64,000 bases of DNA, from positions 25,407,189 to 25,471,188 of the forward strand of contig JAJEKV010000001.1 in NCBI GenBank assembly GCA_021234155.1. The letters are read 5' to 3'. The DNA is from Isoetes taiwanensis (Eukaryota; Streptophyta; Lycopodiopsida; Isoetales; Isoetaceae). The translations under genes and the position numbers were made by a program. This document shows positions 48,562 through 59,419 of this stretch, one piece after another. The notes beneath the pieces were generated by a model that saw nothing but the letters and a program-made list of their open reading frames with translations, did not search any database and was not told where the DNA came from. The number at the start of each line of letters is the position of its first letter. Position 1 is the stretch's first letter.

Positions 48562-49719
48562 GGCAAAATCCAAGAGAGGAAACATGGCAAACGAAGGATT
48601 TGGAAAACGGTGCACATGTAGTAAACATGGTCACAATGATGTATTATATCGAGTTATTGGGTTTAAATCACGACATTTGCATAAGAGACTGATTGAGAAA
48701 AATCAACAATATGTATCTATATAGGAGTGAGCGAAGAACCTGGATATGTTATGCTGGACAGGACGTATAACTCAAGTTTCCCATGAACATGCAAAGTTGA
48801 GAAGACGTGAAAGCAAATGGCGTCTTGAGTTCAATTGCAAAATATCACATGCACATACACTCCAAGGCTGCAAAATAAATAATATCTTACAATATCACGA
48901 TCACGACAAAGACAGATCTGCGCTGCAAAAATAAACCGATGAATCTAAATAGAAAAAATAGGGCTCACATATTAAGGCACATATCTATACATGCAACAAT
49001 AATGTGTACCAGCTTCTTCTGCATTAAGCTGACTCTTCTTCGGCATATGGTGCATGAGCATTCCCAAATGATGAGCTTGTCTTATCTCTAAACAATTTGA
49101 TAACAGTAGATTGCAACGGAGAGGCTATGTAGAATATTGAGCCCTGCTTGAAAATGGAGCAATTGCATTTTCTTAGACACCGCATCACATTAGCTGCAAA
49201 AACTTCAACAACATCCAAAGAACCGAGGCATCACATCCGTAGCATAGAAACAGAAGTAATCTAGTTATAGCTTGCAACTCCAAAGGCTCCAAAACCGTTC
49301 CTCTACAACAGATGTTTAGCCATGTTACATTATTAGAAGTCCGTGGCAAACAATAGCATCCCAAATAAAGCAAAGGGTCTGAAAGATTCGAAAAGAAGGA
49401 AACAAACCAGAAAATCCATTCTTGTCGCAAATACCCATAAAAGAAAATTCAACCTCAATAGATGTACTGCCAGATCGGAAATCTTAACTGTAAAAGCAAA
49501 GTATTTCATTCTGGCACATTGTAGACACATTTGATGACAGACTTAGTTAACCAGCATATCTCAATACACACATTATTTAGTAGTATACGAATTGCACCTG
49601 GAATTGCACCCGACCTTTTCCTCCACAATTTTACATCTTTAATATGCTAGTTAGATTTTTCACCATTTCCATTACATGTTTTACCGGTCACCAATCGATG
49701 CACTTTTGTCCCACATATG
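48562..49719. other. AT-rich stretch, no gene supported
   Basis: Only short frames on both strands; no recognisable motif. Confidence 0.5.
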
Positions 49720-49841
49720 GCTTTTGCAAGCTTCAAATCAACTGCTGCATTAACATAAATCCATGAGCATTTGGTCCATATGCATCACTGCCAATATATG
49801 ATCTCCAAGCAAGCAACTATAGAAGCATAGAAAATAATAAG
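49720..49841. repeat. Dispersed direct repeat, interrupted by the gypsy LTR
   Basis: Second copy of 48425-48561; homology stops exactly at 49841/49842, where the LTR begins. Bases 49837-49841 (ATAAG) are the expected 5-bp target duplication, whose partner lies outside the window. Confidence 0.8.
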
Positions 49842-50430
49842 TGTTTGGGGTCTGGGTTCGGGAACTCCTGCAAGACAGCCCTCTGTGAGGACCCTTGGAT
49901 CTAACAGGAGAATCCGGGGACTATGTCACGCGGGATTTGCAAGAAAACAAAGGAAAGGGAAAAGAAAACAAAGAACAATGAGACAACAATGATAAGCTTC
50001 CTTGATATCAATGGTGATGATACATGAGCTCTCGCAACCGAGAGAAAACTGAAGTGAGACAAGACTCAAAACTCCTCTAAAAACTCATGTGCTAGCTCTA
50101 CTCATATATATAGTACAATGGCCTTTGGCCCAATATAGACACTCTGACTGATTTCGGTGCCGACTCCTGGAAGGAGGCCTGATTTGCAGGAATGCTGGCG
50201 GTGCCTCTTGAAAAGCCTCGAATTTACTGACGCCGACGGCGGCGGTGACGGGCCGTCACTTGTCCGAAGCGGCGCTTGATAGCGACCCGTGTTTTGATCT
50301 GCGTGGTCCGCCGCTTGGTCTTCATTGGCCTTTGATGATCCGACCTGCGTGCTCGATCAGGGATCCTTGGACCCCGACACAGTCCGTCAGATGCATGAAT
50401 AGTCATGTACCAGGAGGCACAAGACTAACA
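49842..50430 (-). mobile_element. 3' LTR of a Ty3/gypsy element
   Basis: On the minus strand the LTR starts TGTTAGTCTT right after the polypurine tract and ends CCCAAACA, giving TGTT...AACA ends and a length of 589 bp. A TATATATA box lies near 50104-50112, followed by about 250 bp of R/U5-like sequence. The left border is confirmed by the interrupted repeat at 49720-49841. The 5' LTR is beyond the right edge. Confidence 0.85.
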
Positions 50431-50445
50431 CTCCCCCCCACCAAA
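50431..50445 (-). other. Polypurine tract
   Basis: Minus strand TTTGGTGGGGGGGAG directly before the LTR's TG; primer site for plus-strand synthesis in LTR elements. It also encodes residues of the overlapping extra ORF. Confidence 0.85.
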
Positions 50446-51245
50446 CGACACTCAGTCTGAAGAAAAGGAGAAAGTGTTTCCGAGGGCGGGAAACCAGCAG
50501 TCTGAAAGTGATCCTCCCGGGAATGAGGACGGGCACCATTATGGTAAGTGCCTATGAGATCCTGACGTATTTGAAGAGCAGCAGGAGTGTTGAACCCAAG
50601 GGCAGGATCGACATCAAGGAGGAAATGAGAGCGCACCATGTCTTCAAGGGCAGCATGGGCTTCAGAAGAAACAAACTGGCACTCCATGAGTAGGCAGGTC
50701 TGGAGACCGAAGGCACTGACGCTTGCATTCGGGTTGCAGTAAAAGATGGGACGCTGCCGATTTAAGGAGCCGACCAGATACATTTGAGAGCAAAGACAAA
50801 ACCAGCCCGACCTGGTGTAATCAAGGGTCCGTGAGGTGGCGACGATTCGCAAGAAGGTGTCAAGGCCATGAATAGCATCAGCGGGTCGTTGCCAACCACG
50901 CTCATTTGCAATATAGATCCAAGTTTCGGTAGTGTCCAAGGTGGCATTATCCTCCCAATCTGAGTGTCTGACAAATCGGGGATCCCACCGGAGATCCGTC
51001 GAGATCCGAGGCGAGTCGATCCAAATAGGGCCATCCATGACCTTGGTCCAAAAGGGGAGACGCCAATCGAGGTGAGGAACCGAGGGCGTGGAGGGACACC
51101 CGTGGAAGCATATGGAGAGGGGCCATGCCCGTGGGCGTGGGCGGCCGAGCCCCGCCCCCCAAGTCATGGACAAGGTCGGATCAAGAGCTTTGCACCAATG
51201 GTCCCAAAGCGTAGCGGGGGAGCCGAGAGTATCTGAGGGCTATCC

Positions 51246-51254
51246 CAACCCGTG
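51246..51254. repeat. 9-bp target-site duplication, left
   Basis: CAACCCGTG, repeated at 52771-52779, flanking the inserted element. Confidence 0.75.
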
Positions 51255-52770
51255 CGCCCACTTTATTGGCTCCCGAAATTGAGTCAACATGCCAAGCGGG
51301 TTCGCCCAGCGCACCCTGAAATTCGCCAGCGAACCAGGCCGGATTCGCCAGCGAACCCGCGAGGGACGTGGCATGATTCGCCACGGGCGCAATCGCTGCG
51401 TGGCATTGCTGCCGGGTTCGGCAGGCGACCCAAACCACTGCTTAAGTGTCGGCGAGGAGTCAAGTGTGTGGGACCAGCCACCCTACCGGGTTCACTTGGG
51501 CGAACCCACGCCAGCGTCAGCGGGGGGCGGAAAGGGGTAGAGCTTTTAATGCTCTTAATGTTTACGATTTTCAAGCCCTGTCGTGAACTCTGTCGATTTT
51601 AATCGTCCAATCCGCAGAAGATTACCTCTGCAGCAACCAATTTTTTCCTCTTGATTTTCAAAAATTTTGGGTATGGCTGAGATTTGTCGGAGTTTGAATA
51701 GGTGATTTTTCTGTGTGTTCGTGATTTAGAGGTCATTGGTATTATAGGTAATGTTGCAAATGACGAAAAAGGGGGAGAATTCTCGGATTTGAGGTTTGAT
51801 CGTCTGTATCGTCTGTTTCTAGAACAATCATTCATTTGTTTTTCTGTTGGTGGGCGGCAAGGAAAGAGTCAGAATAAAATCGCGATCTTTGCACGAGTAG
51901 CAGAAGAAATCTAGCATGGGATGGTACTGTTTGTGGGAAGATTTCGTCAGGGTTATGAAAAAGCCGGTGCATGATTCGGCGAAAGAAACCCAAGAGAATC
52001 GGATTTAGGGCCAGAATGCTGCAGCGGCAAGAAACAGGGCAGAATGAGATGATCAGGGAGTAGAAACGGCTCGAAATCGAGCGTTTCTGGGAACCCAAAA
52101 CCAAATTTTTAGCAGGAAGATAAAGATTTGGAGAAATGGGTATGAATTTAATTTCGAATCAGGGGCAAGTTTCTCCGCCACCACCGATTCAAGCAACAGA
52201 TGCAAGCAGAGCGCCACAAGCCCGAAGCCCGAAGTGAATAGTAATCGATAATCCGTGATTTTTTTTTCTATCGGGGTTTCTACATCTGCTGGGCGAGATG
52301 CTTCGCGAGGCGAGCAGGAGGGAGGAGGATAATTGATGACGACATCTGCTGGGGCAGCTCGCAGCTGCCTCTTCCATCTGCACGACGCCGGAGTGGAGCA
52401 GGCATTCATAGACACGCTGTGTTCTGGGTACAAAATCAATGCGGTTCGCTGGGCATAACCAAAGCAGGCTTAATAAATAATGCCCGCATACGAAATCCGA
52501 TTCGACCGTAGCCCCAGCCCGGGGGGTCGCTTAGGCTTAACCCTACAGGGTAATAAACGCGATGCCGCCGTCGACCGACATCGCACGGTGGCTAACCCCG
52601 GTTCGGGTTCGCTTGGGCGAACCCGGCAGGTAGTGCCACGCAGACGCCACGTCAAGGTGGCGGGTTCGCCTGGGCGAATCCCACGGGTTCGTCTGGGCGA
52701 ATTTTCAGGGTTCGCTTGGGCGAACCCGGCTGGCTCCTGGACTTAATTTCGGGAGCCGATCGAAGCACCG
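51255..52770. mobile_element. Mutator-like non-autonomous element with subterminal palindromes
   Basis: A 1,516-bp insertion in the extra ORF, flanked by the 9-bp repeat CAACCCGTG. The ends share an inverted GGCTCCCGAAATT-R-AGTC (51268 onward and the complement ending at 52757), with a weaker match outside it. Inside both ends lie palindromes of type GGGTTCGC-N3-GCGAACCC, four of them at 52604-52733 and degenerate ones at 51297-51510. A 9-bp duplication and long inverted ends are the Mutator hallmark. No transposase is encoded. The AT-richer core (51540-52450) looks like captured gene sequence, perhaps a 5' leader, as in Pack-MULEs, but its source was not recognised. Confidence 0.65.
52604..52733. 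repeat. Cluster of GGGTTCGC/GCGAACCC palindromes
   Basis: Four near-identical 20-bp palindromes spaced 20-50 bp apart at the right end of the Mutator-like element; candidate transposase-binding repeats. Confidence 0.8.
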
Positions 52771-52779
52771 CAACCCGTG
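52771..52779. repeat. 9-bp target-site duplication, right
   Basis: CAACCCGTG, partner of 51246-51254. Joining the flanks at one copy restores the extra ORF except for one base. Confidence 0.75.
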
Positions 52780-55430
52780 GGAACCGTCTTGCTATCCAGA
52801 AGAGCACGCAGTTGATTGTAACCTGCCAAGTGCTGCATATAGACTTGGGCAAAGGGAAGATCCTCAGGATGTCCAAGATTCTTCCGTGTCTGCTGCAGCA
52901 CTTCAGCTTGCCATAGAGGTAAATGATGAGCAAGCTCAGGCATGTACTCTTGATGAAGAGCGTGTGTCTTATCATGATCAGACAGGTAGGGGTTGCTATC
53001 CAAAAGCAACCATTGAACTGTTGAGTCACCCTGAAAGTTCTGATTTGGCCCATCACGAAATTTATCCCGTATCGGCCCGGATAGAAGTAATGGAAAATGT
53101 GCGCCATCATTTGAACAACGCGGAAGGTGATCATATCCGGATCTTCACAAAGAATGAGGTCAAAGACTAAAAGGGCGCAGAGTAAACCTTTGTCTTCAAT
53201 GGAGAGGTCCGCCGGATCCAAGAAAATCCTCATGGACATCAATCGACCATCACCGCATACCACTTCGAAAAGAAAGAGGTGGCGGCGGGCAACCACATAA
53301 TCGAGATAACTGGAAGGAATAGGGAAGTCAACAGAGATGTTGAGGGCGATGGTAACGTAGCCTTCCTGTTTGGTCTGGGCCTTATTAGCAGACTGAATAG
53401 CTTGTTGTAGCTGTTGTTCAAGATCACGGATCCGGTTCGCCTTTTCTAATGTATGGGACCGATCACGGACCCGTTCGAGAAGGCGTGGCATGTGAAGAAG
53501 ATTGCCCAGGAATATTGAGTCGAAGCATGGCAATCTCGGCGTCATCAATAATTTTCTGTTTCTGAGCCTCCGTAAGCTGATTTTGGAGAGGCGTGAGCTT
53601 AGAGGTCAGCATGGAAAGCTGAGCTTCTAAAGAGGCAATTTGAGCGTCACGCGCTGTAAGGTCTTGGGCTTGAGTGTTGTAATGCCGAGAGAGCTCTGTA
53701 TACAGCGTGTACCAGCTTGGCAATGTCCTTATCCTTGTCACCCAAGAGAGTCTCCCTTGCCTTGACCTGCTCCAACAATTCCTGAATGGTGGTTTGCAAT
53801 TGAGCCTGCTGATCAGCAAGCAGACTATGCTGATCTTGGGCAGCCTTTAGATCCTCACGGGCCTGTAATAGAGCCGCGTGCTTTTCTTGAAGTTGGGCCT
53901 CCAAAGTTTGAACTTGTGCAGTTGCAGCGTGAAGGTCTCTTTGAACTGCATCAGAAGCCTCCAGGGACGCTTGAACCCCATTCATGAGAGTGTCCTGGGA
54001 TTCTTGTAACTTGAGAGCAGCAGCTTGAACATCCTACTGGTATTGATACAGAAGTTGGCGAGGATGCGGAGGTGGAGGGGCCTGCTGTTGCCGTGTTTGT
54101 GACGTTTGTGAGACATGATGAGAACTTGAGGGCCTCGTTTCTGTAGAGGAAGAGGAGACAGTGACATGCGTGGTGTTCTGTTGGACATGACCAGAAGAGG
54201 AAGGGTGGGAAGTGCCAACCTGTTGATTTTGAGGAAGTGAATGGAGGGACGGCTGAGTGGAAGCATGAGAAACAGAAGCTAATGGAGGAAGGTAACGACG
54301 GATGATGGCTTGAAGATGGCCACCCACTGAAACTTCAGTGATAGAGGAGGGGGTAGCCCGAATACAGTCTACTTCTTGAAGAAGGTGGTAGAACAACAGC
54401 TGGCGCCAATCAACGTGGTGGTTGGAGCGGATGGCTGTGATCACCAGATTATAGAAAGGCTTATTGATATGGGTGTTCTTGATAGAATACCCAAGTAACT
54501 TTCGCCACAAAAACTTAACAAAAGTGTCATGGGACTTGGCAATATTGGCCAGGCGATGCATGTTTGCTTGATAAGCAGGAGCGCCGAACTCAGTGACATC
54601 TATATCCTGTAAGGCAGCCCAAGATAAACAAGGTGTTTGCAAAGGAATACGGAATACCTCGTAAATCGTAATTTTGGGTAAGCAAAATGGTAGTGCCATC
54701 GACCACGATGGCGTATCCATTCGGCCGCTGGCGATGTGAGCGATGAACTGCTGCAATTGTGCGGGATTTGGGGCCGGGAGTTCCATTTGCGAGAATTTAT
54801 AAAGCTTCTGGCGTTCCGCGACTTCACGACTTGGGCCAACGAGGGCTTCACGAAAGGTGGGCGTCAAGAAAGATACGACTTCGACGAGCCGATCCCGTGG
54901 AGCAAAGAGCTTGAAGTGTAGGAATTTTGGGTGCAGCCATGGCGAAAGAGCGCCGGAAAAAACGGTGATGCAAAGGCGAGAGCGAGAATGTAAGACGGGC
55001 GCGGAGATAGACGCGAAGGTTTTAGGGCGCGCAAGTGGAGGCGAAAGGGCATGATGAGGGCGAAATGGCAACCGTTGATGATGCCAGGTGGCGACAGATG
55101 CGAAAGAGGCAATTGAAAGGCAAAATTTTGGCTAAGTCCCCAAACGGTAAAGGGAGAAGCAAGGAACGGTGGAGATGAGACGTGAGAGAATGATCGGATG
55201 TGACAGCTGGCGAAAAGACACATATTAATGTTCGATGGGTGTGAAAAGAAAGAATGTCATTTAATGCTGGCAACACGAAGTGGGATATCATTAAAACGAA
55301 GGTGTCAGAAGGTACCATGGCTAGATATGCGGCGGGAGAAAAGATTCTCTATTTAGAAACAGCCTTGCATTGCAACCACGTTGGCGAATTGTTTGATTGG
55401 TCCACGTCGACAGGGAGGTCCTCGGTTGGC

Positions 55431-55438
55431 TATATAAG
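55431..55438 (+). promoter_or_regulatory. TATA box facing the antisense ORF
   Basis: TATATAAG lies 30 bp before the ATG at 55468, implying a very short leader or use of the next ATG at 55480. Confidence 0.45.
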
Positions 55439-55467
55439 ACGAACAGGGAGCGAAGCGAAGACACCCG

Positions 55468-55734
55468 ATGGCGCTCAGTATGTCTGCTGCTGGATTGCAT
55501 GATAAGTGCACTATGCCGTCTAACTGTCTGGAGTGGATTACTTGTAAAATGGACTGCCTGGACCTCTGGCGGTGCCACAATCGTGGCATTGCTATGGACG
55601 GGTGGTGTGCCGGCATGGCTGAGCATGCCGATCCCCATACCAACGGGATGGAGGTGATTCTGCACCTGTGCTGGGACCCTGAGCACAACATGTACCACAT
55701 CCTGCGTATCACCTCTGCTCCGAACCCGGAGTAG
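55468..55734 (+). CDS. Small Cys/Trp-rich ORF, antisense within the gypsy element
   Basis: An 88-codon ORF with regularly spaced Cys (CTMPSNCLEW, CKMDCLDLWRC, GWCAGM) and His near the C-terminus (HADPHTNGM, LHLCWDPEHNMYHIL). It lies between the integrase and the long extra ORF, opposite in strand to both. It has its own TATA box and is followed by repeated GC hairpins (GGGCTCTGAGCCC, then GGGCTCTGCCC) at 55765-55840. The Cys/His pattern could bind zinc. Some plant gypsy elements, for example Grande-type elements, carry antisense ORFs near the 3' LTR, so this may be a parallel case. No homologue recognised. Confidence 0.5.
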   Translation: MALSMSAAGLHDKCTMPSNCLEWITCKMDCLDLWRCHNRGIAMDGWCAGMAEHADPHTNGMEVILHLCWDPEHNMYHILRITSAPNPE

Positions 55735-55869
55735 AGGGTTTTTCTTCTTAGGACTTAGTGGATAGGGCTCTGAGCCCGTTTTTGTAAATAGGGCGCTGCC
55801 CATAGCGGAAATAGATGGGCTCTGCCCACATTTTGTAAAAATTCCACCTATATAATATAAATATGCCGC

Positions 55870-56569
55870 TTAGTCACTATCTGTTGTGTCTTTGTCTTGA
55901 ACAGCATCTGTTGTATGATTGTCACTTTCTGTTGTATGAAATTGTTTGAGGCTAAAGCCATTAACTAGTGTAGGTAATGGAGTTCCATCTAATTCAGCCA
56001 GCTTGAAAACACTGGGTTGGACCACTTGAACAATTTGATAAGGGCCAAGCCATCGAAACTTTAACTTGCCCGGAAAATTTTTGTAACGAGAATCATAAAG
56101 AAGAACCAAATCTCCTTCTTTGAATGTCTTTGTCTTAATACGTTTGTCATGTAAAGATTTTTGCAACTGTTGTCCATGAAGAACACGAATGTAAGCATCA
56201 CGCCTAAGTTCATCCAACTGTTCCAATTGATAAACCCTTTCTTTGAGTGCAGCAGGCGGATTATGGGCTGTAGCCAGTTGAAAACGAAGAGTTGGAATAA
56301 TGTATTCAAAAGGCATGAGAGCTTCTTGACCATAAACCAATTTGAAAGGAGTGTGACCAGTAGCTATTTTGAAACAAGTATTGTAAGCCCAAAGAACAGT
56401 AGGAAGCTTGTTTTGCCAATCAGTGCGAGAAGCGTCACAAATTTTCTTGAGAATTGTGACCAGAGTGCCAAACCGTTCCCTTGAGGATAGTAAGGTGTGC
56501 TCTTGTGATGATGTATCAGTAGATAATCCGTCAGCTCCTGGATGGTATGATTGATAAAATGGACACCTC
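55870..56569 (-). pseudogene. Gypsy integrase, C-terminal part
   Basis: Minus strand from the transposon junction: DRGVHFINHTIQELTDYLL, STPYYPQGNG, then a small deletion near 56467 with a frame change. After it come TLVTILKKICDASRTDWQ, LPTVLWAYNT, VYGQEALMPFEY and the SH3-like C-terminal domain (FKEGDLVLLYDSRYKNFPG, KFRWLGPYQIV). The deletion removes the segment after PQGNG that normally contains the third catalytic acidic residue. No chromodomain follows; the tail is Asp/Thr-rich. Continues the integrase at 62607-63897. Confidence 0.93.
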
Positions 56570-56572
56570 TAT
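56570..56572. repeat. 3-bp target-site duplication, left
   Basis: TAT, repeated at 62604-62606 on the other side of the CACTA-type element. Confidence 0.8.
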
Positions 56573-56590
56573 CACAAGGAGCCCAAAAAT

Positions 56591-58590
56591 GAATTGCTAT
56601 ATTTAACCAGTATCAGATCACTCAAAAACCATGATGTCTATAGTTTTTTATGCATGAAATTATTTGATAGAAGAAAACCACATGCCATAGTGGTTTTTCC
56701 AAACTAATAGTAGTTATTAATGTTAGTTATAGATGCCATAGTGGTTTTTTAAAGCTAGTTGTGGTTTATCAAATAGTTTTGTCCATACTAGTGATCTGCT
56801 ACCATTTTGACGAGGCTAGATATAGAATGAATCGGATATTACCAAGTTGACGTATATGACTGATGGATCTTAATTAAGGGAAAGTAATCTCCATAAGTCA
56901 TTGGAAAGCTTTTGGGGCTTTGCAAATAGAAAATTGCACTAGTTACTAGCTTATTCACCACAAATTAGGCCAAACGCCATGACTCATAGAACCATGACTC
57001 ATCTCTAGGATCAATTGGTCAAAAATGTTAGCATCTATGAATGCTATATCACATGCACCTATATAGCACCATCACATTTAATCCCATAAAGCATTGTCTT
57101 GAAATTTAAAGTTCACAAAACATAGACCAAAACTTTTACTCTCTGTTAGCTTTTAAATGACGCTTTGTGCCAATATCACGATGTTCCTGCAATAAATACC
57201 CATTGCCATGAAATCTTTATTGTTCGAGTCTGTGCATTGTGTATTGTGCCTTTGCTCTTGTTAATAAAAAGAGTCTCACGTCCTTAAAAAAAAAATGAAA
57301 TCTTTGTTGTTAAATGCTATACCTACATCAGAGTCTTCATATAATTGTACCTTTAGGTGATAAGCAGTTCTATACTATAATGAATATACTTTCCCTAGCA
57401 AGGTGTATATAAATGTAGACAACTTTCCCTAGTGGGTTGACCTTCCTTAAAACCATGTAGTTATATCACCAGAGTTACATTTATTAGCGCTTTTAGACGA
57501 GATCAGTATATTGGATCTGGACAGAAGCAGGATTCATTGGCACATTCTACCCCAAAAAGCATGTAGAGTCCAAAGCGAATGAGATTTCATGGAATCCTTT
57601 AGAAAAATGAGATTTTGGAGTTGGATCTCCACAGAACCGCAGTTAAATCTCCCCAATCCAACATGCACACCGTTTTTTTGTTCCCACAAGATGCTCATCT
57701 TTCTTGAATTGCCAACGAAGCATTTATGCCTTGTTTGCTCTGCTTTATCTACTCGTAATACTTAGATCTACTCCAGTAGCCAAGACAATGGGTCTGGGAA
57801 TGGAAATCGATGTAGAAATGCCAAACGGTCTGGGATCTGGGTTCTACTGCAGGAGAAGCCCCAATTTTTTTTCGTTGGATTGCAGAGTATAGCAGCACCC
57901 AAATGCTGCCAGGTTTTTTCTATCTTCCGTCCCTATGTCAGACTGCTAGACAGAGAAATATTTGTTAGAAAAGAATATTCAAGAAATTATTGCTGATAGT
58001 CACTAGAATATTCTATTAAAAGAGATATTCGAGAGGTCCTCTATTATAACCACGATCCAGTAGTGGACTTATGTTAGATCAATATAGCCTAGGTTTAAGG
58101 ACATGAAAATTGATTATCTCATGGGAACTATGGATGGATTGTATTTAGGTGTATTTTTCTCAAAGCGATTCAATGTTAGCAATAGCGAAAAATAAGACAT
58201 ACCTCAAGCCCTAAATTCTTGAAGAGCGGCAGCATTGCCGGATCTGCAAGGGCGACAGAGCATCTGCGAGATAGCATCTACACTTGCGGGCAATGCGCTC
58301 ATGACAGGTTTGCCAAATATTCTCTTTTTCTTTCTTCTCCAATTTGTTTTTTGCCTATTCTATTCTATTCTATATGGAACAATCTTATCACTTTTTTTTT
58401 GCCTTCAATCTCTGCATTTCCGCCATTGAAGCCAGCGTACGACAAATTCTAGGGAACACTTGGAGCCTACCTGCTAAAATTTAAAATTTCCGTTTGTCCA
58501 AAATTTTAACAGGAAGTGGTTCCTTAAAGGGTATTTTCCGATTTCATCTATATATGTCCGGAAATAATTTTTATAGGTTACGAAAAGTAA
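56591..58590. other. Left interior of the CACTA-type element
   Basis: Subterminal repeats to about 56800, then AT-rich DNA with only a short frame (57704-57892) that shows no motif. Confidence 0.5.
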
Positions 58591-58867
58591 TAAGGGTGAA
58601 ATCACATCTGCGGCCGCCCAAAAATGATCTTTTTATGTCTTGGGCAGGTCTTTGAGATGCCCAAGAAATCAGTATCACACCTGTGCCTAAGATCAAACTG
58701 CCACATCACAAACCCCTGCCCAGGAATTTCGTCTCCGGCCAAGAATTTTGAGGTTTTGGGCAATGATAGTGTGATAAGAAACGTGCCTGCCTATGCCAAA
58801 TGGAATCCTGTGTATGGTTCTTGCATTTTTTAAAACTTGGGCGGCCGCAGGTGTGATTTCACCCTAA
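58591..58867. mobile_element. Tourist/Harbinger-like MITE with TAA duplications
   Basis: Element body 58594-58864 (271 bp) with 28-bp inverted ends starting GGGTGAAATCACA and continuing YCTGCGGCCGCCCAA, one mismatch between ends. TAA flanks both sides (58591-58593, 58865-58867). Three-base TWA duplications and a GGG start fit the PIF/Harbinger superfamily. Non-coding. Confidence 0.85.
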
Positions 58868-59167
58868 GTTTAATTAGGCTAGTTTTTAGGGTTTCGTTTC
58901 AACGAAATTTTTTCCTCTACGAAATTCCTATCCTGCCGCCGCCTCTGATCATTTTGCCGCCCTCTGCTCTATCCTCCATCAATTTTGGCTACTACTCCAT
59001 TAGGTTCGGCTGTTTTTCTCCCAAAAAATGCTGTCGATCACTCTTACTTGGCTAATTTTTCAATTTCGTAGAAGAGGAAGGAAGAAGAGAAGGAAGAAAA
59101 ATGCTAGTTCTATCTGTGCTATTGAAAGAGGAGATGAAACAGAGGAGATGAAAACGAAACAGAGCCA

Positions 59168-59273
59168 TTCTTTCTATCTTCGAGGCAGCTGTTTGCTTAC
59201 CTACCCATCTGGAGCAGAGCTTCTTTCTATCTTCGAGGCAGCTGTTTGCATACCTACCCATCTGGAGCAGAGC
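59168..59273. repeat. 53-bp tandem duplication
   Basis: Two head-to-tail 53-bp units starting TTCTTTCTATCTTCGAGGCA, one mismatch, just 5' of the TM9 fragment. A 19-bp CATCTGAGGCAACGGATC duplication follows at about 59446-59484. Confidence 0.9.
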
Positions 59274-59419
59274 TTCTTGTGAAGGTAAACTCCTTAACCT
59301 CTGTAGACACAGAGCTTCCTTATAGCTACTATAGCCTGCCATTCTGTGAGCCCCAAGATGGCGTTCGTCTTATAAATTCAAGATGAATGTGAATGAGAGA
59401 AATGTTTTTCTTTGCAACA

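Larger units (their letters stand above)
50403..55071 (-). pseudogene. Long extra ORF of the gypsy element (coiled coil), split by a transposon
   Basis: Read on the minus strand, open stretches follow in order. First is 55071-54034: a globular part with LPAPNPAQLQQFIAHI and WRKLLGYSIKN, ending in a Ser/Gln/His-rich linker. After one in-frame TAG come 53985-53647 and 53819-53463, a Gln/Leu-rich coiled coil (LEAQLQEKHAALLQ). Next is 53548 to about 52772: LSIEDKGLLCALLVFDLIL, then LAGYNQLRALLDS. Beyond the inserted element comes 51245-50403: Trp-rich, TLWDHWCKALDPTL, ending VPPGT. About 1,050 residues in all, with three or so frame changes. The last codons run through the polypurine tract and 27 nt into the LTR. 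No RT, protease or known envelope motif was seen. It resembles in position the extra 3' ORFs of some plant gypsy lineages. Role unknown. Confidence 0.65.

Noticed and set aside
55870-55960. Chromodomain at the end of the gypsy integrase
   Set aside because: The tail is Asp/Thr-rich and lacks the aromatic residues expected.
57704-57892. 62-codon plus-strand ORF
   Set aside because: Short, inside the CACTA-type element, and without any recognisable motif.
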